A stretch of DNA of 64,000 nucleotides from Warburgia ugandensis (Eukaryota > Streptophyta > Magnoliopsida > Canellales > Canellaceae), in contig CP141132.1 of assembly GCA_035236585.1 (NCBI GenBank), forward strand, positions 19,567,945 to 19,631,944. Reading direction: 5' to 3'. A program made the position numbers and the translations under genes. The stretch's first letter is position 1; every line of letters begins with the position of its first letter. The notes beneath the pieces were generated by a model that ran no database searches, was not told the origin of the DNA, and saw only the letters and a list, made by a program, of their open reading frames with translations. Of this stretch, positions 1-13,421 are shown in pieces.

Positions 1-2565
1 ATATATCAAAACATGGCTTAAGATCATGTACTAAAGAGATATAAACATGGATTAATAATTCTAGATTTCAAACATGGTTATTTTACATAACCCAATACTA
101 AAAAAAAGACATGATTTAAAGCTACATTGAAGATGTACTTCTAACAATTAAAATTCTAAACTTTAATCAATTAATAAGAAATCCAACTTTGTAAAATGAA
201 CCATGAATAGTTAACATTTAGATTTGATACGTGTAATTGGATATTATACATACTTGCAGTTACAATTCCTAGAGAGAGAGAGAGAGAGAGAGGGGAGGAT
301 GGGATAGGAATATGGTCTAGCTTAGGGTATATTTATAGGTAAAACTTGTTCATAAGTTTTTTACTGTCTTTAATTAGACTCAACAGTTTAGATCTATGAT
401 TCTAGATCTAGTTTTAATTGCATGATGTTTTATATCTAGCCATTCTTTCAGATCTATCTTGAAACTTTTGGATTGTTATAGATCTATCTTGAATAACCTT
501 TTGAATATTTGAGATTTGTAATCAATCAAGTGGAATGTTTGGATCTAACATTTTATGAATTTTAAATATTGTATATTTAATCCTTATTATTTGGTTGAAA
601 ATGTGTAGATCTAGATTTAATTTTTTAATCTAGATTAAATCAGATCACATGTTTTATATTTGAAATTTAATCATCACTTCAATGTGGTCAAAAGCATATG
701 GATCCGGTCTTAATTTGATCTAAGATCTTACTTGAATTATTTTAGACATTCACATTTAAAATTAATATCTGATTCCAATGCTTATAATTTTTCAAGTTTG
801 AATAATGTTTAAACATGTTTTTACATTTAAATGGTAATTAGCTTAAAATGTGTTTCTCTTATTGATTAAAGTGTAAATTCTCATTTAAGTTCATTATATC
901 TATCAACTATAAACTAGGTTTAAATAAACTTAGTTTATTAACTACTTCTTTCTAATGAACTTATCTCTTAACTGTTAACTCTTTTGAACTAATTAACTGA
1001 TTAGTTAACGGACTAATAAACTAACTAAGTAACTAATTTAACTCCAGCAAGATACATATTTATTCAAAAAAACTTGAAACTCATTCTATTATATTTTAGG
1101 GATTTCTATCAAATGTATATGATTGTAAATTAACTAATTTACCATTATATTTCCATGTGTTTTATTTTATAAAAATTTGGGGTATGACACGGTTTCCTCC
1201 ATCCATTGCAAGAAAGGTCTCGAGACCCTCTCATAAGCTCATGCTGCAATTGGCACCTCATCCCTTAATCACTCGTAAAGAGCGAATCTGTTGGAACAAG
1301 CAAATAGGTCCTCATTTGATACTGCACCACATATGCACCTATGGCCTTATCTGCCACGTCTTGAACAAAATCCAACCAGGCATGCTACTTCAAACAAGCT
1401 CATGGTATACCACAACGGTGCCCACAAATTCCAAAGAACAGTGAAACACATCATGAATACTAATTAGGGAAGGCATCCTGGAACAACTCTCCAAAACACC
1501 ATCCTCGACATGCACTAAACTACTGGTATGGGTCCCCACTAAATCTAAGCCCACTCCAATGAGCAAAATCAGATGGAGGGAACCCCAACTTGAAACCAGA
1601 CAAATGACACATCCCAATCTTTGGCAAGTATAGCTCAATCAACACATACCCCATCACTTTGAACACCTATCATTCTAGAATGTAGAAGAAATTTTGAAAT
1701 ATCAAGGCATCCAAGATAGACTAGTTCTCAAGTGTATGAATATTGTAGAGAGCACTAGCTCTATAGGAAGATGATCTATTGTGGGTTATTGTTAAAACAG
1801 TATGAACTCTCTCTTTTTTAAATAAAATAATTTTGAAATTTTAGAATTATGAAGTTTTCATGGTTTCTAAAATGCACATAGGGTTTTAAACATGAAAATA
1901 AATATCCTAAGCATGGAAGTACATCCCTAAAGTATGATTTCTAGGGCATCACAACATGATTTCTAGAAGAACAAAAAGAAAAGAAGGAAAAGCCACTCGC
2001 CTCTCCTTCACGGATCTATTTGGAGATATGACTCCCATGGGCAGATAGAAGATGGGATTCTAAGTACCACTATATGTCCAACAAGGCCTCGATGTGACTC
2101 TAACTCGCCCCTTCCCCTGATCACGCTCACCTCATGGGCTTCATTGCCTCACAATAGTCCTAGGCCCATGGTCTGACCCAAAAGGACTTGCCTCAAGACA
2201 CAAGTTAGCCCTAGGGTCTAACTCACCTCGACAACCTCTAGAGATTCCACCTCAAATCCCAACTCAGCCAATTGATTTGTTGTTTCAAAAATCTCCTTCA
2301 TCTCTTAGGCTCTCAAACGCCTCTAAAATCTCTAAAATCTTACACGAAATGCTTAAAAATTCCCAAAAACATTAAAAATTGATAGGAGTTCTATTTATAA
2401 TAATTCTAAAGAAAACAATGCTTTGACTTAATCATCACAAACTCTATAGGAACTACACTCAGCATTCATCAAGTCCCCAAAGAATAAAAAAAAAAAATGC
2501 AGGTAACTTAAAGGATTCATTAGTTCTACTTCTTAATCAGCATAAAGTCCAACCTTTCTAGCTTT
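1..2565. other. Unclassified AT-rich flank
   Basis: No gene or element could be recognised. Positions 1-1150 are very AT-rich. About 1180-1680 and 2000-2300 are less AT-rich and may be decayed transposon DNA. The short open frames there (1157-1444 on plus, 1390-1638 on minus) show no domain, motif or codon pattern that I can identify. Confidence 0.5.
271..292. repeat. (AG)11 microsatellite
   Basis: An uninterrupted AG dinucleotide run followed by a short G-rich stretch. Confidence 0.95.
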
Positions 2566-2570
2566 ACAAT

Positions 2571-4688
2571 TGGTAAGCATTTAATTTTGAATAAAAATCA
2601 CCCAATTAGTTATCCATGTGTCATAACTTATAGGGGTGCATTAAGGTTTTTAGTAACACATGTATTTTTGACCCAATAAAAATATTATTATTATTTTGTA
2701 CATCCAAAGGCTAAACAAAGGTAAGTATGTAATTAATCATATTTTTTTAAGATTTAGTTAGGGTTTTCACTTTTTGTAGGAAGTAAGATGGTGATCTGAC
2801 GGCCAAGATCAATCAAGATGAAATTGAAGATCAAGATCAAAAGATTGAGTCAAAGCCTCAAAATCATAAATCCTAGATGACACGAAAGGGCAAGATCATC
2901 TTGTGGACTAGTAATGGATGCAATTAAAGAAGCTAAAGATGGCTAAAGTGGGCCCTTGAAGTAAGCCATGCATTTCCACCAACTTTGCATAGAAGCCACT
3001 TAAGCCACCTTAGCCATATAACCCATGAGAGAAGCTAAGGAATTCAAGCCAAACCATACAAGCCACTCAAGCCAAGGGATGGAGCCAAGAAAGCTTCCAA
3101 AGCCAACCATGAAGCCTATCCAATGGAGCCTTCAAAGTGGGTCATCTAAGCCATCAAGCTAACTTAAATGGAAGGCTAAGATTAGAGGAGATTCAAGAGA
3201 GTTATCCATGAGATATTTTGAAGATAATTGAGGGAAATCTTATTAGGATAAGTTGGCATATTGACTAATAGGATGAGATCCTTCCAATTTTTAGGGTTTT
3301 CCTACCTTTTGCATCACTTTCCACCTCACCACCAAAGATCACCACAAATTTGACTTTCCATTCAAGAGTCCACCATTCCATAACTCTTCCAGCTTCTTGA
3401 ACTCCCATACTAACCACCCAACCAATCCCAAGTCCTTTGGAAATTACTTAACCAATCCAAAACTTCCACCTCTCTTCACTTTCCTATCCTTTTCCGACCA
3501 TCTCTTTCCCCCCACTTTTCACTCTCTTTCCTACCTCATCCCATCCATCCAACTTGCTAAATTCAAGGCCCTCAATGATTTTTGAAGGGGGAAGATGGCT
3601 CCTCCTCAAAAAATGGCATCTTCCCAATTCAATGCATTGAAAGAGGTAGCCACCTATCCCTTGTTTCCTCTTTTAAAAACCCTAGCTACCCATTTCATCC
3701 TAAACATCCTAATATCCAAGCCTTTTACCCTTCATCCCCACCATACCTTACGTTTAGGACACCCTAGAAAACTTAGGAAACAACCCATAAATAGTCTAGA
3801 AAGAGAAGAATGGGACGTCTCCTTTGGAGGAAAAAGACACCTCCTTCCTTTTGGAGGGAGGGCATCCTCTTCCTCCCCATCTTCCTCCACGTATTTTCTT
3901 TCACCTTTGCCTTGCAATTTCTTCTCCTTTGGGTGTTGTCTTTCTTTCCAAGGTGGTTTGCACTCCTACACTCCATTCCACACCTAGTTCATGATTGATT
4001 CTCCATTAAGAATCAAGTTGGTTCTCTTCCTTAGATGATTGATTGGGTACTTGTCTACTGTTGCTTTGTTTGTCCTTGGTTTCATGCTTAGTTGTTAGCC
4101 TGATCTATTAGATTCTTTGTTGCTAGCATTTAGTTTCATAATCCATTGATTTAAGAGCTATAACTCTTTGGTAGTGACAAGAAAAACAATATAGCTATTA
4201 GATCAAAGTCTTTGCTTTGAACACTTATTTTGTTACTTGTTTGTTCCTTAATTTCATGCTCAACTCCCTTTGCTTCATAGTTCATGCATATTGTCATGTT
4301 CATCCATGCATCTTAATTACCGGGTTTTATGCATTCTTTCTAGCTTAATTCCATGCATACTACTTGTTTAGTTGTTTCCATAAGTAGTACATGTTTTGAT
4401 TTATGAGTTAGATTATTGTTTTAGGTTTATATTGCATGTTAAGCTAGTTAAGAAAGTTTCCATGTTTAGGTTGAGGAAGTTCTAACTTTACAAAGTTTCT
4501 AATTTCATTTTTTTTTTTTTTTTTCATCATTAGTTTAGATTAAAATCTCATTATCTTGGTTAAGTTAGATAGTTTAAAGTAGAGACTACAAGCATCACAT
4601 TAGTACAACTCCTCCTAGGATCGACCTCACTAGCGTACTATATTGTAAATGATTCTTGCACTTGCCAGTTTTATTTAAAATAACAACA
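2571..4688 (+). mobile_element. Solo LTR, Athila/Tat-like family
   Basis: This 2118-bp LTR begins TGGTAAGCAT and ends TAACAACA, so it has the TG...CA termini of an LTR. It is flanked by a perfect 5-bp duplication ACAAT (2566-2570 and 4689-4693). It aligns by eye with the LTRs of the element at 46077-55724. Shared landmarks are the start, the block around TTTTGTAGGAAGT near 2780, the repeated 'aagcca' stretch at 2960-3180, and an end block resembling 'gatcaacctctctcac' near 4620. No internal region or primer site is attached, so it is a solo LTR left by LTR-LTR recombination. A TATA-like CATAAATAGT lies near 3785. The start codons inside it (for example 3595) are probably chance. Confidence 0.85.
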
Positions 4689-4779
4689 ACAATCTTAAAC
4701 TGGAAGGTGGTTTCCATAATGAGGATCAGTGATGGGTCCTATCACTATATTCTCATCCAATCCTGACTTCCAATCCATC

Positions 4780-5430
4780 ATTTTCAATCATGATCATCCA
4801 AATTTAATCATAAGCCAGCAATTTTCATAAAATCAAATGATCTAATTGATTAGACCATCAATTTTCAATGAATCATCAAATGTCATTAGTCTTACAGTTG
4901 ATTTTCATCTAATCAACAAATCTCGTTGATCTAACCATTTATTTTCATCAAATTAATGCATCTCATTGATCCAACCATCAATTTTATCATATCAATGGAT
5001 CTCATCAATTCAACCATTTATTTTCATCAAATCAATGGATCTCATTGATCTAACTACATATTTTCATCAAATCACTAGATCTAATTGATTCGACCATTGA
5101 TTTTACCTAATCATTGGATCTCATGTATTTAACCATCAATTTTTATAAAATCATCAGATCTCTTGACCTGACTATCAATTTTTAGCAATTCATCTGATCT
5201 CATTGAACTGACCTTCAATTTTAATCAAATCATTAGATTCAATCGATCTAACCTTCAATTTTTATCAAATCATTGGATCTTGCCAACTCAAGTATTAAAT
5301 TTCATCAAATCACTATATCTCATCTATCTAACTCTCAATTTTCATCAAATCTCATCAATTTGATCATTGATTTTCATTAAACTTTGGATCTTGTTAATCC
5401 AACCATCAATTTTTTTATGCTACTATGGAT
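4780..5430. repeat. Degenerate 40-bp minisatellite, about 16 copies
   Basis: The motif 'ttttcatcaaatca.tggatctcattgat' recurs at about 40-bp spacing, for example at 4942, 4982, 5021 and 5061. Copies are diverged but keep length over most of the array. No coding potential was seen. Confidence 0.85.
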
Positions 5431-5459
5431 CATATTGATTTGCTTATTAGATGAGCAAA

Positions 5460-5975
5460 CATACCACATCAATCATCAAATCCAAAGGATCAAAGGATTC
5501 ATCAAATTCAAAGGGTTGAAGTTTATCACTTATCAAAATCCAAAGGATCAAACATGATCCTTCATCAAAATTTGATGGATAAGAGGTGATCCTTCTTCAA
5601 ATTCAAAGCATTGGAGGTAATCCCTCATCAAAATCAAAAGGATTGAAGGGGTTCCTTTAACAAATCTAAAGATTGGATGCATTCTTTCATCAAAATTCAA
5701 AGGGATCAGAGATGACCCTTCATAAAATTTAAAAGATCAATGATAATTTTTTTAATATATTTTCAAAGGATCAAAGTTAACCCTTCATCCAAATTTGAAG
5801 GATCTAAGGTAATACTTCATCAAAATTTAAAAAATCAAAGGTGATCATCAAATCCAAAAATTGCAGGCAATCTTTCATCAAAGGTGATCCTTTATCAAAT
5901 CCAAATATTAGAAGTGATGTTGCATCAACATTTATCAAATCCAAAATGACCCTCCATCAAAATTCGAAGGATGGT
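5460..5975. repeat. Degenerate ~32-bp minisatellite
   Basis: The motif 'tgatccttcatcaaaattcaaaggat' recurs at 31-32-bp spacing, for example at 5555, 5587, 5618 and 5650. It directly follows the 40-bp array and uses the same ATCAAA and GGATC words in a different arrangement. Confidence 0.8.
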
Positions 5976-7273
5976 CAATGATTCTTTATTGTCATCAAAA
6001 GTCCATCCCAAACACACTCTTAGAAGTAAATTGTTGGTTGCAAAAGAGTTCTAATTGTTTTGCAATATCAGGTCATCCAACTTTGATCTTCAAACATAAA
6101 ATGTTTTCAATCAAAGAGGGGCATCCAAGGACATTTGAAAACCATTTTATGTCATCAAAATTAGGCTCTACCATCCTTTACCTTCAATCTTTGTTATCTT
6201 TTTCTGAAGAAAGAACAAACTGTAGCCACCAAATTTGGTACTACTTTAATAATTTTTAAGGGATAACATTTTGTTATGACACCAAGAATAGATGTCACTT
6301 GATTTTGTAAAAGCATATGTCAAAAGAGATCCAAATAGCTCTAAAATTTCTATGGTTTTCATTAAAATCATCAATAATTAAGTTTAAGAGAAAGAAGCTT
6401 GTGGACTTTATAACTGCAGAATCATAAAATGTTAAGTAGAAATTATCTTACCCCATCATTCCTTACTAAAGTTACTATGTCAATCACTTTCTTTAGGATA
6501 TTTATAGAAATGAAATACCTTGACTTCATGATTGTAAAATCTAGGTACAAAAAAGTTTACAATTGTGAAGTGCAAAGCTTTTGCATAGTCATTACACAAG
6601 GTCAATATGTGATCATAAGGTCAAGCCTTCTAAAATTTGCCATCTTAAACCCTAAATCACAAAAACTTAAAAGTTAGATTTTTTACATTGCTCTTGCTAG
6701 TACTTGAATTTACCACCTATACCACTCTAATTTCTACAAATTGGAGGTCCCTTACCCCATATGAGCAATGGAAAAATAGAGAAAAGTCTCATCCTATGTA
6801 TCTTCATTCCATTTTTAGCATTATGTACATCATCATCTCTTTTTATCTTTCTTGGTTAGTTTTGGGTTTTCTCTTGTATGTAAATTAAGGATTAGAATCT
6901 TAATTTGAGAGAAATTCTAGTGGAGTTCCTAGAGGTTCTCCTAAAATAAGAATTTAATCCCTAAACTACACTAGATACAAGAATTGGGTTCCATGGGAGA
7001 GTGGAATCTCTATCTTGGGTAATTGAATTCTCACACCTAAAAGAAAAATCCCTTTTTACTCTATTTTCCATCTTCTTTCTTACATTTAAAAGACAAAATA
7101 GGATGCCTAATTAGAATCCCTTTCTAGTGAAATTTTGAGAGGGATTTTTAAAAAAATTATCATTATGTTTTCTAAATTAGGCTAAAGAATAATCTCTTTC
7201 CTTCAAATGAAGAGGATTAGTTGAATCTCTACTTCTCCCTTAAGGTGAAAGGTAAAAGACAAGATAGGATGCC

Positions 7274-7326
<53 letters not shown>

Positions 7327-8535
7327 GAAGAAGCTTGGTTTCTGGGGTTCTAACTTTGTGGGTTCATTCTATGATATTTAAATTCAAGGACAATAATTCT
7401 TAAAATGATAGATAAATTTCATAGAATTTCTTACGACATTTCAATTCACTAGAATTTGTAATTTTAAGAGAGTGTAACACCAAGGAATGATCCATTCTGA
7501 TGATCTTTTCTTTGAAAGGGGCACTCTAAAAATGAAACAACTTATTAAGGAGTACAGCATGGTGTATGTAAAGACTGTTTCAATTAGAAGCAAACAATTT
7601 AATTTTATAAGTTTTCATTTCTCTTGAATTTTCTTTTGAAAAACGTTCAAGGAAGAAAGAGTTTATTTCCATCACATTTGGTGAGAAAAACCTTCTTTTG
7701 AGAATGAATAAGTCTCTCCCCCTACTTTTGTTAAGCAACCAATCCTATATTATCATGTAAACTAGATATAATGCATTAGTGTTTTACACGTTCAATTCCT
7801 AATAGCAGTCAAGTTTCCATTTCTAGCAGTCACTGTGTTTAATTCCTAGTTTCTAGCATTCCTTATATGTACTTCAAAGAATATGCCCCATGTTTGCAAT
7901 ATAGCATCTCCACTATGTTTGATTCATGTTCAATAAGTTTTTCTAATCCACTTGCTTGCCATAGCTTAGCATCTTGTTCATGTTGGATTCATGTATATTT
8001 TATATTTCTTTATGCCCTAGCTTAGAGTATGTTTTCAAGTCAAGTCACTATTTGCATCCCCAATTCCATTTCCATGTTTTTAGCATTTAAAAATATCGTA
8101 GTGTGTTTCCTTCCATTTTTGTTTCTAATATAACTTAATGATTTTTGTTTTAGCATCTTTCTATTTTCATGATTAGCCATCTATGTTTCAAGTCTCAAAA
8201 CCAAGATTCTAACAATAAGTATGTGTGACCCATATACAACATTCTTGCATTTGGTTGTATGCATTTCTAGTTTCTTATCTTAATACTCTTCACATATTGA
8301 TATTCATCATATGTTTTTAGGTGTGCATTACATCTTAATATGTTTTTTATCCACAGTAGTCCATGTCTTTAACATATATGTTAAGTGTTCAATTTTAGCC
8401 AAAACACCCTCAATCGAGCATCTAATTAGATCATTTAATCAATCAATTTTGAAATTTTGCATTTTAGCTCCAATTGATCATCTAACCTTCGATTTATAAA
8501 ATTTAACAACTAGATGATCATCAAAGCTAATCAAA
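5976..8535. other. Unclassified AT-rich sequence
   Basis: I found no conserved protein, RNA gene or bounded element here. The open frames near 5978-6259, 6429-6677 and 6688-6888 look like chance frames in AT-rich DNA. 7730-8500 has the C/T-poor, 'catgttt' and 'ttagcat' rich texture seen in the Athila-like LTRs, but I could not align it convincingly. Confidence 0.4.
7277..7324. repeat. (TC)24 microsatellite
   Basis: An uninterrupted TC dinucleotide run within unclassified AT-rich sequence. Confidence 0.95.
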
Positions 8536-8734
8536 TGTATAACATAAGATTTAGATATTTCTAATTTAATCTTATGTTGTACAAATCAACTAAATTCAAA
8601 TTAGATGGACCAAATCAAGAGGGTGGAAATTCTTGGAAAGAAAAGCAATTGGAGATAATCAGGAATTAAACTACAAAAGCTGGATAAGAGATAAGAAAAG
8701 GAGTTTGAATCAAAATCAAACTCCTCTAGAAAAT

Positions 8735-8744
8735 CTATAAAAAG
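8735..8744 (+). promoter_or_regulatory. TATA box of LTR promoter
   Basis: CTATAAAAAG followed by GGGG lies about 45 bp upstream of the microsatellite-rich leader. It fits a plant pol II TATA element in the U3 of the LTR. Confidence 0.55.
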
Positions 8745-8786
8745 GGGTAGTAGGTTGAAGAAGAAGAAAAAAGGCTGGAGGTGACA

Positions 8787-9011
<225 letters not shown>

Positions 9012-9354
9012 TCCCCACTCTCACACCTAGAACCAGCCACCAGCACCAATCCTCATCGCATTCTTAATCTCTCTCTATTTCTCTCTCCTCTCCATCACAG
9101 CAACTCCCCTCTCTTTTCGTCTGCCTCTCCTTGTTCATCACAGACACCGATGCCATCTCGCCTCTAGTCCCTCTCTCGTCTCTCTCTCTGCCTACCCGAC
9201 TGGCACTGATGCCAATCCCAACTCCCCTCTGTCTCCTACTCATCGTTTCCTTCTCTCTGCTTGCTCTATTCCAGCACCAACATCTTCCGGCACAACCCAA
9301 CCAGCCCTCTTCTTTGTCAGCCAGCATCATCAGTAGCACCTCCTTCCCTTCTGA

Positions 9355-9406
9355 CTCTCTCTCTCTCTCTTTTTGGCAGCGAAGGACCGATTACCCCCTT
9401 CCCTTC

Positions 9407-9447
<41 letters not shown>
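9355..9447. repeat. (CT)n runs in pyrimidine-rich tract
   Basis: Two CT runs (about 9355-9371 and 9411-9447) lie in a C/T-dominated tract that runs from about 9060 to 9640 downstream of the LTR TATA box. Confidence 0.85.
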
Positions 9448-9450
<3 letters not shown>

Positions 9451-10390
9451 CTCTCTACCAATCAGCACCAACGCAACCCTGTCTCTGTCTTGTCTCCCTC
9501 TCTTCTTCTTCTCTCTTCAATGGCTCAGATGACATAAGGAGGAGTTGGGTTATCTCCATTTTCCCTACCCATATTCTTCTCCATCTCCTCTCTCCTACAT
9601 CTCCATCTTCCCCTGCTTCATCATCATTTTTTGGGGTTACAAGTAAAAGAAAGAATTTTTAGTGAAATTTCCAATTTTATCCATATCCTTATTTTTTGAT
9701 TCCTTTTGTATCCTCTATTTAATTCCATATGTATCATCTTCTTATCCCATTTCTATTTTATCCCTATTCTACCTATCCAGGAACTATGTAATCCAAGGCT
9801 ATTTATTAAAGCATAAGCCTAATCAATGGTTTAGCATTAACAAATAGGATCCCTCCAATTTCTGATTTATTTTTCATCACAATTCTAACTAATCTTTATA
9901 TCTTGCTCTTAGTACATTTCCTAGTCAATTCAATGGTTCTAATCTTCAATCTGAAATCTAGAAATCAGATCTAAGCCATCCAAAACCCAAAATAATTTTT
10001 TAGCCCAGATCATCAAAATTTTGGAGAATCTGCTCAATCCAACTGTTGAATCTTTAATCAAAAGTACCAATAAGGGATTGATGAAGGCTAATCAACATTG
10101 ATGATATCAAATTTGAAGAATTTTGTCATATTCAAGCTCGGTAAATAGATTTTATTTATTTTTTAGTTAATTTTTTGTCTTTTGAATTTGAATTTCTATA
10201 AATTTTAGTGGTTAAATAGATTTTAGTTATAGCTCAGTGTTATTTACTTTCTACAATTTTTAATTTTTAGATAAATATATTTTATTTAATCTCCATCTTT
10301 TTAAGTTGAGTTCCTTTAGGATTGACCTGTACTTGCATTAATTATACTACAATAACCCGTGCACTTGTGATAAAATAATAAGCATGTTTT

Positions 10391-10408
10391 TGGCATCGTT
10401 GTCAGGGA
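10391..10408 (+). other. Primer-binding site, tRNA-Asp type (decayed)
   Basis: TGGCATCGTTGTCAGGGA differs from the complement of the plant tRNA-Asp 3' end (TGGCGCCGTTGCCGGGGA) at four positions. All four are C-to-T or G-to-A transitions, as expected of methylated-cytosine decay. tRNA-Asp priming is typical of the Athila/Tat group of Ty3/gypsy elements. Confidence 0.8.
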
Positions 10409-11645
10409 TCCGCAATAGAGTTTTCATAAAATTTATTAAAAATAAAAAAATTAGAAAAAACAAAATTTTTAGAAATTGCATTCTTTTTAGCATTTTAGGA
10501 AGTTTTAGGTGCATTTTTTATTTTTCTTAATGTATAATCACCTCTCTTTTTTTTAATTTGTGTTATTGCTATTTTTATTTTGTAGGAAATTGAAAAAAGA
10601 GGAATTCAAGGAGGACTTCAATTAGGATAGTCAAAATTTTATTTTGAGTGAATTGTAGTGAGGACATCTCGTATTTTTTTTAATTGCAATTCATTTAAAA
10701 GGCTTGTAATAATACAGGTCATGGGTAGGCCATCATAACTTGGAAGTGGAAGTCAAAGGGTCTCACCCTTGCATGAGAAGATCTTATCCAGGACCCCACT
10801 ATGAGCAATCTTGACTCCTTAAAATTCTTAGATTAGGATTTACATTATTAGAATATTTTTGCATTGTGTGGTAGTATAATTGCATATAGAAAGCATATTT
10901 TATATTTGTTGCATATTAGGTTTGCATTAGTTTATTATTTTTAATTGTATTTTAGGGCGTGTTTATCACTTTAAGGTGATTTATATATTAATCAAATTAC
11001 CATGGAGTGTAAAAATTAATTAGTAAGGGCACCCAACCCCACAAGATCAACTATGGATTTAATCACTACCTCTTGGCCCACCTAAGATAATCACCACAAG
11101 TGGGCAACCCAATCATTCAAATTAATTTAAAATTAATTAGAAGAGACCTATAGGGCCATCACATGCTTGTAGGACCCTCTTAATAGGACATGATACATTA
11201 CCACTCCAATGGCTTTTGATCATTATGGTTATAGTAAGTGTCTTAAAATCCAAGTGGTTTTTCTATTCCTTTTTATTGATATCTGTTGAGGTCTAAATGC
11301 CTCCTAACACGAGGATTGTATTAACCACTTTAAAGTAGAATCCAACTAGTAAGTACTATTCAAATCTGCAAGAGAGGAGGAGTGTTAAATTAAGCTAATC
11401 TAATAACATCAACCCCACAAAAATTCAAGAAAATTAAAATATTTATGCTTGTTAGCCTTAGGAGATTGTTTGATTGTGTCCTTTGATTGTGCATCATTTT
11501 AGGTATTTAGGTTGTATCATTGAGGGTAGTCTTTGTCCAAAAAAAAAAAAAGAACTTTCATTGTATCCACTTTTGGATACGTGACAAAATTGGAAGGTTA
11601 GTCAAGTATGACCAAAACGACATTTAATCAGGTCAGTTACCTCCA
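10409..11645 (+). other. Leader between primer site and gag, Athila/Tat-like
   Basis: This is a noncoding leader of about 1.2 kb. It aligns with the leader of the element at 46077-55724: the block 'ttgtaataatacagg' near 10704 matches the one near 48913. The shared module at 10995-11440 also lies in it. No open frame of note was seen. Confidence 0.65.
10995..11440 (+). repeat. Shared ~0.4-kb noncoding module, copy 1 (Athila-like leader)
   Basis: Ordered landmarks are 'ttagtaagggc', 'ttggccca', 'taaaattaattagaa', the GAGG(11288)-CCTC(11300)-GAGG(11311) block, 'ttaaccacttt', 'aactagtaag' and 'ggaggag'. The same order occurs in three chromovirus LTRs and one other Athila-like leader in this window. 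Function is unknown. Confidence 0.8.
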
Positions 11646-12770
11646 ATGACTAATCAACAATCAAGGGGTAACTCACTCCATGGTAGTGTTAGAGGTGATC
11701 AAGGCCATCCACTTATCATGAATGAGGACCCACCTCCTCTAATTGATGATGAATATCAACATCCACTAAAGAGGAATAATCATCCACAAATGTAATGAGA
11801 TTGGAGAATGAATGAAAATAAGGAGTGGGACCAATAGACTGACCATGGAGACAATAATGTTTATCAAAATCTTCATAGAAGAACTTTAAGAGACTACCTT
11901 TAGCTTACACGCTCTAGTACACCATCTTGTGTCATTCTCCCTCAGAATGCTGGTGCATTAGAATTAAAATTGAGAGTAATCTAATTACTTCCCAAATTCC
12001 ATGGGTTAGATAGTGAAAGTCCTTACTTGCACCTTAAAGAGTTTGATGAGGTATGTAGTATACAATGAACACAAAACATTGGTTTAGATACTGTAAGGTT
12101 AAAGCTATTTTTTTTCTCTTTAAAGGGAAAGGCAAAAATGTGGTTTAATGCACTGCTGGTAGGTTCCAGAAGGACCTGGAATGAAATGATTAAGGAATTC
12201 TTGAAAAAGCTTTTCCTTCCACATAAAACAAATACACTTCACCATAAGATAATGAACTTTACCCAAAAGTATAAAGAATCATTCTACCAATATTGGGACA
12301 GGCTCAAAGATCGATTACGCACATGCTCACATCATGACTATGAACCATGGCACATTATCAGCTTCTTTTATGAAGGACATAATTCTGACATGTGCCAATT
12401 TGAAGAGATGATGTGCAATGGCAAGTTTTTGAATAAACAACCAGATGAGGCACAAGAGTATTTGAAATAGCTAGTTGAAAGTGCACAAACTTGGGCTGAC
12501 TAAGAAAGGGTAGAACATCCAAATAGACCCAAGCCCACTACCACATCTACTAGGGGAGGCATGTATGCCATGTCTGAAAAAGATGAACTTAATGACAAAG
12601 GAGCAACCCTAGCTAGAAAAGTGGAAGCCATAGAAATGGGAAAGAAAAACTCAAATAAGGATGAACAAGTGTAGCATTTGTGAAAGTACTGTCATCTTAC
12701 CTAGGAATGTCCTACCAGTCCATCATTTCAAGAGGTACTTTATGATTAAGCTAATGTACTTAACACATAG
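11646..12770 (+). pseudogene. Athila/Tat-like gag pseudogene, 3'-truncated
   Basis: It encoded the capsid (retrotransposon gag domain) of a Ty3/gypsy element. The ATG at 11646 opens a reading with MTNQQSRGNS, which soon meets two stops. The capsid core is clearest at 12138-12470: WFNALLVGS, a KEFLKKLFLPHKTN stretch, SFYQYWDRLKDRLRTC and ISFFYEGH match the conserved gag core order. There is a frameshift near 12115 in a T-run and several stops downstream (12468, 12500). A degraded zinc-knuckle region (ending 'HLT.ECP') precedes the abrupt end at 12770, where an unrelated LTR begins. The rest of gag and all of pol were not found on the far side of that LTR. It cannot be functional. Confidence 0.85.
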
Positions 12771-13296
12771 TGTAACAACCCTCATTTTTTAGGTTGTTTT
12801 CTATGTAATTATAATACATTTTTATTGGAATAGAATCGAAAAGTAAGATTTTGTCAGGATTGCATTTCTTAGAAGTGACATGTATGGAAACTTAGAATTT
12901 GAGTTTGAAACCTTATAATTTGAGTTATACTCAGAAAAATGATTCCAAGGACACTAAGAATGACTAAAAAAGAGTTTGGACGAAGAAGTTGTGACATTTT
13001 GAATATGGAGGGCATTTTAGTCAAAATAAGAGGAAAAAAAACTTAAAGAAGGTGTTGAAATTGATATTTGTAAACCTTCCTTTTGACCATAACCTGACAG
13101 ACTATTGATTTCCTCCTCCACTTCTTCCCACTCACCTTTTTTCCTCCATTGACCAGTCACCAAAGTGCCACAGCCAACTAAGGATAGGATGCTAGAGCCG
13201 ACCGAATGCCCAAAAGAACCCGTCTCCCCATCTTCCTTCCCTCTATTCAATAGGACCAAAACACAATCCGCATACTGTCATTTTCCCATTTTCCCC

Positions 13297-13421
<125 letters not shown>

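Noticed and set aside
1157-1638. Possible small genes on plus and minus strands
   Set aside because: No recognised motif, overlapping opposite strands, and no supporting context.
3397-3998. Several overlapping open frames of 60-130 codons
   Set aside because: They lie inside the solo LTR, overlap on both strands and are not preserved in the related LTRs at 46077 and 53165.
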